Positions 16,585-24,531 are shown, counted from the first letter of the stretch. The stretch: 64,000 nucleotides of DNA from JARKPK01 sp964631235 (GCA_964631235.1 CAZVZX010000008.1:1-64000), one strand, 5' to 3'. Program-made: numbers and translations. Notes: generated by a model from the letters alone, not told the origin.

Positions 16585-18503
16585 GCCGTTCTCCATCGCA
16601 CGCGGTAGGTTACGCGTTCCATAGTGATCGCATCGACCGGGCATCGCATAACGCACAAGGCACAGCGGATGCAGCGGTCTTCATCTTTGAGAATTGCCGA
16701 CTGCACTGCCCAATCCGCGTCCGCCTCCAAACTAGCGCGGACCACCGCATCAAGGTCTGCGCATGGCTCCAGATCGGTCAACTTGACCAGTTTCAGGCAC
16801 TGAGTCGGGCAAACGTCGGCGCATCCACCGCACAGAACGCAGCGACTACCGTCGAATACCGGCGTTACTCCGCAATCCAGACAACGCGACGCTTCTCGCC
16901 GCGCTTGTTCCGCCGTATAGCCGCATTCGACAAGTGATTCCGGCCGTCTCAGCCGCTCGCCCACGTCCAAGGTCGGCGCATCCGTCCGTCGGATGGATTC
17001 GTAACCTTGTTCGCGTTGGTACCGCGGCAGCGTGATGTGGGCGGTGGTCGCCTCGGGCGAAAGTCGGCGCCCAGTGACGTAGGCATACACCGACCGAGCC
17101 GCAGCTTTGCCCGACGCCACGGCATCGATCAGCAGCTTTGTGCCATGCGCCAAGTCGCCCGCCGCGAACACCCCGGGCGCCGTGGTGGCCAGCAGCTGTC
17201 GATCGACTTTCGGCCAGCCCGGCCGATACTGCTCGATGTCGGTCCCGCCGTCGTTTAGAAAATCGAGGTTTGTCGCTTGGCCAACTGCCAGGAGAACCGT
17301 ATCGCACGGAACGGTCATGCGATCCGCATCATCATATAAGGGGGCGAAGCGGCGGTTCTCGTCATACACGCGCAAGCAGCGACGGAACGTCACTCCCTGA
17401 ACCATTCCTGACGGGGCGCGTTCAATGGAGACCGGTCCCCAACCACCCGACCGCTTGATTCCTTCTTCATCACCCTCGACGATTTCCACCGTATCCGCCG
17501 GCATTTCTTCGAGGGTCTCCAGCGAAACCAAATGTACCGAACCGGTTTGCTGGAGTCGGGCGGCAGTGCGCGCCGTGTCCATCGCGATCTGCCGCAAAAC
17601 ACTGCGTGCAACGTCGTAGGCCACATTCCCGCCGCCAATGACCACCACCTCGCGGCCGATACCGAACGGCTCGCCCAGGGCCACCGCACGAAGCAAATCG
17701 ACGCCCCCGAAGACTCCCGGCCCGTGTTCGCCCGGCAACCCTAAACTTCGCGAATTCTTCGCGCCGACGGCAAGAATCACCGCCCGGAAGTTGCGCCGCA
17801 GTTCCGCAAAGGAGATCTCTTTGCCGACGGTAACCCCGTACCGAATCTCAGCGCCCAACGATTCGATGACCGACACTTCCCAGCGGATCAAGGCGCGGGG
17901 CAGACGGTAGGCAGGCACCCCCAAGGCGAGCATCCCGGCGGGAACCCGTTCGCTCTCAAAGATCACAGGGCGAAAACCCATCAGAGCCAAGTCATGTGCT
18001 GCGGCCAAACCGGCAGGGCCGGCACCGACAATGGCGATCGCCTCGCCCGAAGCCGGAGCGAAATTCCCTGCCACGCCGGCGCGCAGCAACTCGGCCATTT
18101 CTTCCGCGTCGGCCGATTCTGTGGACTTGCCGTTTCGAATGGCCTGGAATAGGTGTTCTCCCGGTCCGCCCTCGAACCCCGCCTGCTCACAAGCAAAACG
18201 TTTCAACGCGCGGATTGCAATCGGACGATCCAATGCCACAAACCGACCGTCTGCGTCCACACGCGGAATCCTTCCGCGACGACAAGCCGCTTCACAAGGC
18301 GCCCCGCAGATTCGCCCGCAAATCGAAGCCAACGGATTCGGCCCTCGGGCAATGAGATATGCCTCCTCGAATCGCCCGGCAGCAATCGCCCGCACGTATC
18401 CCCGAGCGTCGGTGCGCACGGGGCAGGCCATCTGACAAGAAATAAGATTGCGATGATAATCCTCTCCAGGAATCTCCACACGAATCGGAGACAACTGGCT
18501 CAC
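16581..18503 (-). CDS. GltD-like FAD/NAD(P) oxidoreductase with N- and C-terminal Fe-S domains
   Basis: This 640-residue soluble flavoprotein has three parts. An N-terminal GltD-type Fe-S domain contains CQMACP and ICGRICGAPCEAAC (residues 23-74). A two-dinucleotide-fold core contains IVGAGPAGLAAAHD for FAD and VVIGGGNVAYDVARS for NAD(P). The C-terminal ferredoxin domain contains CLDCG, CVLCGGCADVCP and CIRCALCVMRCP. It probably exchanges electrons between NAD(P)H or ferredoxin and the Rieske/cytochrome b module. The start is GTG 18503, overlapping the Rrf2 stop (GTGA), with GGGGAGG upstream. Alternative readings are a glutamate-synthase small-subunit homologue or an NfnB-like bifurcating flavoprotein; no glutamate synthase large subunit is nearby. 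Confidence 0.82.
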   Translation of the reverse strand: MSQLSPIRVEIPGEDYHRNLISCQMACPVRTDARGYVRAIAAGRFEEAYLIARGPNPLASICGRICGAPCEAACRRGRIPRVDADGRFVALDRPIAIRALKRFACEQAGFEGGPGEHLFQAIRNGKSTESADAEEMAELLRAGVAGNFAPASGEAIAIVGAGPAGLAAAHDLALMGFRPVIFESERVPAGMLALGVPAYRLPRALIRWEVSVIESLGAEIRYGVTVGKEISFAELRRNFRAVILAVGAKNSRSLGLPGEHGPGVFGGVDLLRAVALGEPFGIGREVVVIGGGNVAYDVARSVLRQIAMDTARTAARLQQTGSVHLVSLETLEEMPADTVEIVEGDEEGIKRSGGWGPVSIERAPSGMVQGVTFRRCLRVYDENRRFAPLYDDADRMTVPCDTVLLAVGQATNLDFLNDGGTDIEQYRPGWPKVDRQLLATTAPGVFAAGDLAHGTKLLIDAVASGKAAARSVYAYVTGRRLSPEATTAHITLPRYQREQGYESIRRTDAPTLDVGERLRRPESLVECGYTAEQARREASRCLDCGVTPVFDGSRCVLCGGCADVCPTQCLKLVKLTDLEPCADLDAVVRASLEADADWAVQSAILKDEDRCIRCALCVMRCPVDAITMERVTYRVRWRTA

Positions 18504-19039
18504 GTTTCGACCTCCCCGGGCTGAACGGCACCAGAAACCTCCTCTTCCTCGTTGGCCATCGCCTCGGGCGTTGCAGACACCAACGACCTTAACCGGGGAC
18601 ACGGGGCCAACCAGCATTGAACATTACTAGCGATGCCGGGGCTGGGGCTTGGCCGACTCAAGAAATCGGCGAGCGTCCAACGCGAGAGAACACGCAAGAT
18701 GGCGTCGTGCAATTCCGCGCCGGCTTGGTGAAAGGCGCAGGTTTGGGTGAGATCGGCCGCATCGCTACAAAAGTCCCCCAGTACCGTGCCTTGACAGGCC
18801 TCAACGATCATCCGCAACGAAACCTCGGCAGGATCTCGATCAAGAACAACCCCTCCGGCAACGCCTCGTCGCGCCTTAAGAATTCCCGCGCGAACCAAAA
18901 GCCTCAACACCTTCGCAAGATAGGTGGGCGACTCGCCGAGCTGCTCCGCAATGAATCGCGGCGAGCACGGCTGCTCCTGCGGATTCAGCCCTAAGAAGGT
19001 GATTGCGCGAACAGCAGATAGCGTCGTTTTTGTAAGCAT
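18500..19039 (-). CDS. Rrf2-family transcriptional regulator of the Nxr-like operon
   Basis: This 179-residue DNA-binding protein has an N-terminal winged helix-turn-helix (AVRAITFLGL, then SPRFIAEQLGESPTYLAKVLRLLVRAG, with wing ARRGVAGGVVL). The sensing region has Cys residues in EACQG, FCSDA and QTCAFH. The spacing differs from the compact three-Cys cluster of IscR and NsrR, so Fe-S binding is uncertain. It is the first gene of the operon. A perfect inverted repeat over its own promoter (19053-19089) suggests autoregulation and control of the eight downstream genes in response to redox state, nitric oxide or iron-sulfur status. The C-terminal tail is long and acidic (NEEEEVS). Confidence 0.85.
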   Translation of the reverse strand: MLTKTTLSAVRAITFLGLNPQEQPCSPRFIAEQLGESPTYLAKVLRLLVRAGILKARRGVAGGVVLDRDPAEVSLRMIVEACQGTVLGDFCSDAADLTQTCAFHQAGAELHDAILRVLSRWTLADFLSRPSPSPGIASNVQCWLAPCPRLRSLVSATPEAMANEEEEVSGAVQPGEVET

Positions 19040-19052
19040 CCAACGGACCGTT

Positions 19053-19089
19053 AGAGATAATGCGGATAAGTATAGTCCGCATTATCTCT
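19053..19089 (-). promoter_or_regulatory. Perfect 14-bp inverted repeat operator
   Basis: The arms AGAGATAATGCGGA (19053-19066) and TCCGCATTATCTCT (19076-19089) are exact complements with a 9-base A+T-rich spacer. The repeat covers the -10 box and likely start point of the Rrf2 gene promoter, as expected of a repressor site. The binding protein is inferred to be the Rrf2 regulator itself. Confidence 0.75.
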
Positions 19090-19108
19090 GTTTTCGGCGT
19101 TTTGTCAA
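19081..19108 (-). promoter_or_regulatory. Sigma-70-type promoter of the Nxr-like operon
   Basis: On the minus strand TTGACA (19108-19103) is a perfect -35. A 16-base spacer leads to GATAAT (19086-19081), five of six matches to the -10 consensus. The predicted start is near 19074, giving a leader of about 35 bases before the Rrf2 ATG at 19039. The inverted-repeat operator overlaps the -10. Confidence 0.65.
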
Positions 19109-19597
19109 GCTGCCTTTCAAAAAACGGTGTGAACCCGAACCGAGCGACCGCTTTGCGGAACACCCTCATGTTGGTCGGGTTCGAGGGCGTTCGTCTTCGA
19201 TCGCCCAAGCGAGGGTTCTTCATTGATTACTAGGCAGCGATACCGCGATTCTCTCGCGTCACGAAAGAGACAGAGCGACGTTGTCGGCGCTATTAGCGGA
19301 AGTCCTCCCCAGCGCACGAATAGCTGCTTTGCTCGACATGTGACTGACCGAGAACAGCGACGGGTTTCGGCTCTCGTTCGGTTGTTCGTTGCCGAACCTG
19401 CCGGCCCTGCTACTCGCTGTTGGCATCCGGCCTGATCGTTCTTTTTCTCAGCCTACGATCGGCCATCTCTTCCGCCGTGCAAGGCTAAAGGCCGTTCGCG
19501 ATCTTGAACACGTTTTCCCGGCCAACCCAGTCCGAATGAATCCATTCAACAACGCTGAAACAGTTGCACACCGCTGCAGAGGCAGTTGCTGCTGCGA

Positions 19598-19636
19598 CGA
19601 AGCGGCTCTCTTTGGGGGCAGTCTCGATTTCAACGG
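19598..19636. repeat. Short dispersed repeat, copy B (3' of mobA)
   Basis: The copy begins CGAAGCGGCTCTC and contains TTGGGGGCAGTC, with about 35 of 38 positions shared with 6574-6611. It lies 23 bases past the mobA stop. Its position at the 3' end of a molybdoenzyme operon, like copy A, suggests an RNA 3' element or a repeat with insertion preference. Confidence 0.6.
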
Positions 19637-19659
19637 CTTTCCGTCTTTCGCAGTCCAAG

Positions 19660-20244
19660 TTAGGAGAACCGTGAGCCGCCTGTTTGGCCAGCCTTTCGCA
19701 AATCGTCAGGGGTGTTCGCTTGGAGAACGATGGGCCAGTCGAGAGGCACTGGCGCCTCGGCGACGTCCACTTGAGAAAGAATGGACTGCATGCTGCGGTC
19801 GCTTGAGCGAACTTGTTTCAAAACCAAGGGGCGGATGGAGGTCTTGTACAGCGCCAGCAGCGGTTGCCAGCGATCTGGTTTGAAGGCGACGACCTGGGAC
19901 GTGCGCGTGCGATGCTTGCGTAAGATGCCGAGCCAATCCGGATTGATACTCAATAGATCGCAAGCTAACAGGAAGAGCCACTCGTCATCCGTGCAGTCGC
20001 CAAGGGCAGTCAACAAACCGCCCATTGGTCCGAGCCCCGGCTCCAGGTCGGCAATGGTGCGAAGGCCCAAATGCGCGTATTTGTCCATTCGTTCCGCGAC
20101 GACCACGACTCGATCGACATGCGGTCGAACGGCATCTGCGAGTCGCTGGATGAGCGGCCGGCCGGCGAATAGCGCAACGGCCTTGTCGGAGCCGAATCGG
20201 GAGCTTTTGCCGCCGGCAAGAATGTAGGCCGGGATACAATCCAT
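19660..20244 (-). CDS. mobA: Molybdenum cofactor guanylyltransferase
   Basis: This 194-residue cytoplasmic enzyme adds GMP from GTP to molybdopterin to make the MGD cofactor used by DMSO reductase family enzymes. The N-terminal nucleotide signature LAGGKSSRFGSDKA is complete. GLGPMGGLLTAL and LLACDLLSINPDWL match the family's G-x-GP and metal-binding CD segments. It is the last gene of the operon, three bases after mog. Its presence fits two bis-MGD enzymes in this window. Confidence 0.93.
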   Translation of the reverse strand: MDCIPAYILAGGKSSRFGSDKAVALFAGRPLIQRLADAVRPHVDRVVVVAERMDKYAHLGLRTIADLEPGLGPMGGLLTALGDCTDDEWLFLLACDLLSINPDWLGILRKHRTRTSQVVAFKPDRWQPLLALYKTSIRPLVLKQVRSSDRSMQSILSQVDVAEAPVPLDWPIVLQANTPDDLRKAGQTGGSRFS

Positions 20245-20247
20245 GGA

Positions 20248-20796
20248 TCACTCCGCAGAGGCGATCGCTTGGCCAGACTTGTCGCCAAAATCGGGCCGAC
20301 CATCGTCCTGAACCTCGCCGCGAAGAGTGCTCAACGCATGGGGCAGAACATCGAGCAGGGCTTGAAGCATTTCGGTCGCCCCCCGTTGCGAGCCGGGCAG
20401 GTTGATAATGAGTGTCTGGCCGATGGTCCCTGCCTCTCCGCGAGAAAGGAAAGTGCGAGGTGTCTTGGCGTAGCAACGCAGTCGAGCCAGTTCGAGCAAA
20501 CCTGGATGCCGGCGCTGGAGCACGGAAGCAGTGGCTTCGGGCGTGATGTCGCGAGGAGATAGGCCGGTGCCGCCGGTGGTGAGGATCAGGTCAGGGCGGG
20601 GATCAATGGTTGCCCACTTCTGCAATTGTCGGGCAATCAGATCCCATTCGTCAGGTAGGCACGCAGCAGCGACAACCCGGGCGGGCAACGCGCTTTCGAC
20701 CAACTGTGCCAGTGCCGGGCCGCTGGTGTCGATCGTCCGACCGGCGGAACATCGGTCGCTACAGGTCAGTATGGCGACGGAAAACAGTTCAGACAT
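20248..20796 (-). CDS. mog: Molybdopterin adenylyltransferase (MogA/MoaB family)
   Basis: This 182-residue protein adenylates molybdopterin before molybdenum insertion by MoeA. Conserved segments are AILTCSDRCSAG near the start, LILTTGGTGLSPRDITPEAT (residues 70-89) with the Gly-rich substrate loop and Asp, and the C-terminal INLPGSQRGATEML. The start ATG 20796 overlaps the end of moaC by eight bases. MogA and MoaB are hard to separate by sequence; the adjacent moeA favours a Mog role. Confidence 0.9.
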   Translation of the reverse strand: MSELFSVAILTCSDRCSAGRTIDTSGPALAQLVESALPARVVAAACLPDEWDLIARQLQKWATIDPRPDLILTTGGTGLSPRDITPEATASVLQRRHPGLLELARLRCYAKTPRTFLSRGEAGTIGQTLIINLPGSQRGATEMLQALLDVLPHALSTLRGEVQDDGRPDFGDKSGQAIASAE

Positions 20797-21313
20797 CGGA
20801 ACCTGTCCTTTTGCGGCGCGCAGCGCGATAGTCGCCGCGGGTGCCGCCCGTCTTTTCGAGAAGGCGGACCTGCTCGATGACGATTTCTCGATCGACGGCC
20901 TTGCCCATGTCGATAACGGTCAGCGCCGCGACTGCGGCGGCGGTGAGGGCCTCCATTTCCACACCGGTTTGGCCGCTGGTGGCCACTTCCGATCGGATCA
21001 ACACGGTGCGGCCGCGCAAATAGGCCTGAACATCGATGAACTGAAGGAAAAGAGGATGACAAAGGGGGATGAGTTCGCCGGTGCGTTTGGCGGCTTGAAT
21101 TCCCGCCAAGCGGGCAACCGCCAGCAAGTCGCCCTTGGCCAGAGCGTTGGACGCAATGGCTTCGGCCAGCTTCGGCGATACGCGGACAACGGCCTCGGCC
21201 ACGGCGCGGCGCTGCGTCACGGGTTTGTCGCCAACGTCCACCATATGGAGCTTGCCAGAGGCATCGACGTGGGACAGCGATTCGCCGGGAGGTTGACGGT
21301 GGGATCGCGCCAT
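20789..21313 (-). CDS. moaC: Cyclic pyranopterin monophosphate synthase
   Basis: This 174-residue enzyme converts the MoaA product to cyclic pyranopterin monophosphate. Family signatures include HMVDVGDKPVTQRRAVAEA, ELIPLCHPLFL, GVEMEALTAAAVAALTVIDM with the catalytic region, and a C-terminal LLEKTGGTRGDY. ATG 21313 overlaps the moeA TAA by one base; the longer open frame to 21478 lies inside moeA and is rejected. The protein is slightly longer than usual because of an N-terminal Arg-rich stretch. Confidence 0.95.
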   Translation of the reverse strand: MARSHRQPPGESLSHVDASGKLHMVDVGDKPVTQRRAVAEAVVRVSPKLAEAIASNALAKGDLLAVARLAGIQAAKRTGELIPLCHPLFLQFIDVQAYLRGRTVLIRSEVATSGQTGVEMEALTAAAVAALTVIDMGKAVDREIVIEQVRLLEKTGGTRGDYRAARRKRTGSDV

Positions 21314-22539
21314 TATGGCCTCCAAGGAAAGAAGGCTCGTTGTGTCTGGCCGATTGTATCGGGGGCAATCTCGACAAATCCATCCGATTGCGCTGCCGAG
21401 ACGCTGTCGCCCGAGCCCTTGGTTGCAAGCACCGTGGCACGGCCGGCACCGGTCAGTTGGACAGGTCGATAGAGCCACAGTTTCGGATTGCTCGTGTCCG
21501 GCTGATCCACCGAGACGAAGCTACTGGGGAGTTCGGCAATCGCGAAGCCCGCGAGGCGGCGCAACACGATCAAGGCAAAACGTCTGGCGGTAACCAGCAC
21601 CGAAACCGGATTGCCCGGCAAGCCCAAGATCGGTTGCCCGCCGGGGGCGATGGCGCCGAGCATCGGTTTGCCGGGACGAATCGGCAGGCCGTGGAAGATT
21701 GTTTTGGCACCGATGGTCGAAACCGCGGTTTGGGCGAAATCACGGTCGCCCATTGAAACGCCGCCGGTCAATAGAACGACGTCGGCCTCGGCCACGGCTT
21801 TCTCCAGCGCGACGACCGTTGCCCGAAGATCGTCGCCGACGCGGCTGATACCGAGGCATTGCACCCAGGGAAGCCCGGCGAGCATCGAGACAATCGCCGG
21901 CCCGTTGCTGTCGCGGAGTTGCCAGGGGTGTGGACGGCTTGCGATGTCCAACAGTTCATCGCCAGTAACGATTACGCAGACGCGAATTCGGCGAAAGACG
22001 ACAACTTGCGAGAGGCCGAACGCAGCGCACGCGCCGACGATGGCCGAAGAGATCTCGACGCCGGGATGCAAGATCACGCTTCCCGCACGGGTGTTCTCGC
22101 CTTTGCGGCGAATGTTTTGGCCCGCCTCGGCGACGAGATTCGGGGGCAGAAGAATGGCGTCGGACTGCTCGACAACATCCTCGCGTCGCAGCACGACTTC
22201 GGCGCCCAGGGGAACCGGAGCGCCGGTAACGATGGGCACGGCTGCGGCAACGGGCTGGGCGACCGGCGGTTGGCCGATCCTCGCTGCGCTGCGCAGCGGC
22301 AACATGCCGAGCCGAAGATCGGCCATGCGCAACGCATAGCCATCCATGGCGCTCACGTCGATTGCGGGATGATCGCGATCGGCCTCAATCTCCCGCCCCA
22401 GCACACGTCCGGCCGACAGGGCCAAGTCAATCGTCTCGCACGCCACGGGAGCCAGTTGATCCGCCAAACGCAGCACTGTTTCGACCGGCGAAGGCGATCG
22501 GCGCTCTGCGCGTGCGACCGTGATTTCGTTCGTGCTCAT
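21313..22539 (-). CDS. moeA: Molybdopterin molybdenumtransferase
   Basis: This 408-residue enzyme inserts molybdate into adenylated molybdopterin. It has the MoeA signature PAIDVSAMDGYA (residues 58-69), TGDELLDIA, LLTGGVSMGDRDF with the conserved Asp residues, GLPIRPGKPM and ILGLPGNPVSVLV, in the usual order of domains I to IV. The start ATG 22539 overlaps the moaE stop (ATGA), so the ten extra residues of the longer frame are rejected. Its place between moaE and moaC is compatible with one transcript. Confidence 0.95.
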   Translation of the reverse strand: MSTNEITVARAERRSPSPVETVLRLADQLAPVACETIDLALSAGRVLGREIEADRDHPAIDVSAMDGYALRMADLRLGMLPLRSAARIGQPPVAQPVAAAVPIVTGAPVPLGAEVVLRREDVVEQSDAILLPPNLVAEAGQNIRRKGENTRAGSVILHPGVEISSAIVGACAAFGLSQVVVFRRIRVCVIVTGDELLDIASRPHPWQLRDSNGPAIVSMLAGLPWVQCLGISRVGDDLRATVVALEKAVAEADVVLLTGGVSMGDRDFAQTAVSTIGAKTIFHGLPIRPGKPMLGAIAPGGQPILGLPGNPVSVLVTARRFALIVLRRLAGFAIAELPSSFVSVDQPDTSNPKLWLYRPVQLTGAGRATVLATKGSGDSVSAAQSDGFVEIAPDTIGQTQRAFFPWRP

Positions 22540-22928
22540 ATTGATGCCTGCTTCAGGGGTTGCTTCCAAATAGGCACGTCCTGCTTGAGACGGTCGATGA
22601 AATAATCCACAGCTGCCAACGCCTCTTTGCGGTGAGTCGCGGCGACTTTCAACCGGAACGAACGCCGGCCAGCAGGCACATTGCCGCGGCTGTGTTCGAC
22701 ACTGACGGCCAGCACGGCGAAGCGTTGTCGCGTTTCCTCGGCCAACTGCCGCAACATGCGAGAGGCCATCGGCTCATACACTTGATAATGCAGTCCCGCA
22801 ATCTCTTGACCATCTTCAAGGGGACGCACCACTCCTTCAAAGCAAATGATCGCTCCGGCGTCCGACACGCTCCAAGCGGCGTGGTCCTCGCACAGCGGAC
22901 CATCAATAATGTGGACTTCTATGCTCAT
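22536..22928 (-). CDS. moaE: Molybdopterin synthase catalytic subunit
   Basis: This 130-residue subunit, with MoaD, adds two sulfurs to cyclic pyranopterin monophosphate. Conserved parts are GAIICFEGVVR, HYQVYEPMASRML, VEHSRGNVPAG, and HRKEALAAVDYFIDRLKQDVPIWK. The last carries the Arg and Lys of the active site and the Lys before the C-terminal WK. The gene overlaps moaD upstream and moeA downstream by four bases each. Confidence 0.95.
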   Translation of the reverse strand: MSIEVHIIDGPLCEDHAAWSVSDAGAIICFEGVVRPLEDGQEIAGLHYQVYEPMASRMLRQLAEETRQRFAVLAVSVEHSRGNVPAGRRSFRLKVAATHRKEALAAVDYFIDRLKQDVPIWKQPLKQASI

Positions 22929-23200
22929 CCGCCTGAAACGATTCCGATCAAAGCGACCTCGTCTTGGGGACGCACCATGGTTGCCTCAGTAACGAACGAA
23001 TGGTTCACAGCGATTCGCGCCGCGCGAAAAGACAAGTTCAGGTTCGGTTCAGCACGGGCCAGCCGAGTTTTGAGCTCGGCGACGGTGATCGCCGGATCGT
23101 CGCCGTGCACCAACACTTCGGACTTGCCGCATGCCGCCGCCTCTGAGCCGAACAACAGCACTCGGTAGGTGAAGGCGGCGGTCGAAGACTCGGCGGACAT
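22925..23200 (-). CDS. moaD: Molybdopterin synthase sulfur carrier subunit
   Basis: This 91-residue ubiquitin-fold protein ends in the required Gly-Gly (IGIVSGG), which is thiocarboxylated by an MoeB-type enzyme not encoded here. Family elements include YRVLLFGSEAA, AELKTRLARAEP, RIAVNHSFV and PQDEVALI. I chose ATG 23200 with GGAAGGA upstream; a TTG two codons earlier is the other option. It overlaps moaE by four bases. Confidence 0.93.
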   Translation of the reverse strand: MSAESSTAAFTYRVLLFGSEAAACGKSEVLVHGDDPAITVAELKTRLARAEPNLNLSFRAARIAVNHSFVTEATMVRPQDEVALIGIVSGG

Positions 23201-23202
23201 TC

Positions 23203-23556
23203 TCAATCCTTCCGTTCAATCTGTTCCCACGCCCAGCTCCACGCCGCAACCGTGCGCGGGAATCCGCAGGTATTCATGCCGAGAAGAATGGCCTGTTCGA
23301 TCTCCACCACCGTCGCGCCGTGTTCCAGGGCACGGCGGACGTGGCTGCGCAACGCCGATTCCAAACCGGCGCCGAGGCAGATGCCGATCTTGATCAGCTC
23401 GCATTGCTTGCGGTCGAGCGGGCCGGCCCGGTCCACAGCCTGAGCGACTTGCTCATGGGCATCGCCCAGCACGGGAAACTTCTCGATGAAGGCCTTGAAC
23501 CGCTTGGGCAGCTTTGCGCCCTGCTTCGTTTTTCGGGTTGTCTTGCGTTGAGCCAC
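23203..23556 (-). CDS. Carboxymuconolactone decarboxylase/AhpD-like protein
   Basis: This 117-residue, all-helical protein belongs to the CMD/AhpD superfamily. Seen are a Lys-rich N terminus, CELIKIGICLGAGLESALRSHVRRALEHG with a conserved Glu and His, and VEIEQAILLGMNTCGFPRTVAAW. The CxxC of peroxidase-type AhpD is missing, so a thiol peroxidase role is not supported; single Cys residues remain in GICLG and NTCGF. The start is GTG 23556, supported by GGAGG seven bases upstream that lies inside the end of moaA. It sits within the moaA-moaD junction, an odd place. It may assist redox or cofactor chemistry, but its function is unknown. Confidence 0.75.
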   Translation of the reverse strand: MAQRKTTRKTKQGAKLPKRFKAFIEKFPVLGDAHEQVAQAVDRAGPLDRKQCELIKIGICLGAGLESALRSHVRRALEHGATVVEIEQAILLGMNTCGFPRTVAAWSWAWEQIERKD

Positions 23557-23559
23557 CAG

Positions 23560-24531
23560 TCATCCTCCAATGTGCGTCATCACGCCGAAACCGACCATGG
23601 GGTGTTCGCCAGCCTTTGCGCTCAGGCCGGCGGAAAGAATATCGTCCAAGCGACGCGCGTTGAACACCGGGCGAAGGGCGTCGAGCAATCGACCGCCGGG
23701 ACGATCCATCAAGCACGGGTAAAACGTGCCATCGGAACCGATGCGGATTCGGTCGCATCGATCGCAAAACGGGCAGCTCATCGCGGTGATGAAGCCGACG
23801 CGAGCCGATCGCCCGTCCGCCAGAACGACGCGAACCGTTCGCGCCGAGCCGGCATCCCGCGGCAGTTCGATCCATTCGCGCACTGCCGAATCCAGGCGAT
23901 CGCGCATTTCGGCCTCTGACACGTAACGCCGCGACCACTGCGCGGCCAAAGGCCCCATGGGCATCAGCTCAATGAAACGGATCTCCAAGTTCTGCTCTGC
24001 GGCAAACCGAACGAGGTCGGGCAGTTCGTCGTCATTTTCTCCGCGAATCACGACGGCGTTGAGCTTGACGGGAGACAGGCCGCTGCGAACAGCGGCGGCA
24101 ATGCCGGCCAGTACCCGCGACAACCCATCGACGCCCGTGATTCTCGCAAAGCGGCGCGCATCGAGACTGTCCAAACTTACGTTCACGCGGGACAATCCGG
24201 CGCGGGCCAGCGGCGCGGCCAATCGTTCCAGCGACAAGCCGTTGGTGGTCAGCGTCAGTTCGTGCAATCCGTCGATCCCCGCCAAACGCGACACGATCTC
24301 GACAATGTCGGCACGAGCGGTCGGCTCTCCGCCGGTCAGGCGGACTTTCCGCAAACCATGCATCGATACCAGATGCCGGACAAGGTTGTGGAGTTCGGAC
24401 GCCGTAAGGGCAGTGTCCGTCGGCGCACGGCATTCCACGGCGGGCCGGCAATAGACACACCGCATCCCGCACGCCTGCGTCAGCGACAGGCGAAGATAAC
24501 GAATGCCTCGGCCGTGCCCGTCGTGCATCAT
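23560..24531 (-). CDS. moaA: GTP 3',8-cyclase (radical SAM)
   Basis: This 323-residue enzyme starts molybdopterin synthesis from GTP. The N-terminal SAM cluster site is CGMRCVYC (residues 21-28), and KVRLTGGEPTARADI follows. The second 4Fe-4S cluster, which binds GTP, is shown by CPFCDRCDRIRIGSDGTFYPCL. The conserved C-terminal double Gly (THIGG) is present. The start overlaps the molybdoenzyme alpha stop (ATGA); a second ATG one codon later exists. It is the first cofactor gene after the structural genes. Confidence 0.96.
   Translation of the reverse strand: MMHDGHGRGIRYLRLSLTQACGMRCVYCRPAVECRAPTDTALTASELHNLVRHLVSMHGLRKVRLTGGEPTARADIVEIVSRLAGIDGLHELTLTTNGLSLERLAAPLARAGLSRVNVSLDSLDARRFARITGVDGLSRVLAGIAAAVRSGLSPVKLNAVVIRGENDDELPDLVRFAAEQNLEIRFIELMPMGPLAAQWSRRYVSEAEMRDRLDSAVREWIELPRDAGSARTVRVVLADGRSARVGFITAMSCPFCDRCDRIRIGSDGTFYPCLMDRPGGRLLDALRPVFNARRLDDILSAGLSAKAGEHPMVGFGVMTHIGG

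Larger units (their letters stand above)
19040..19659. other. Intergenic region between the two molybdoenzyme operons
   Basis: These 620 bases contain the promoter and operator of the Nxr-like operon (19053-19108) and copy B of the dispersed repeat (19598-19636). Short open frames between 19117 and 19650 overlap on both strands and resemble no family. No tRNA is seen. Confidence 0.6.
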
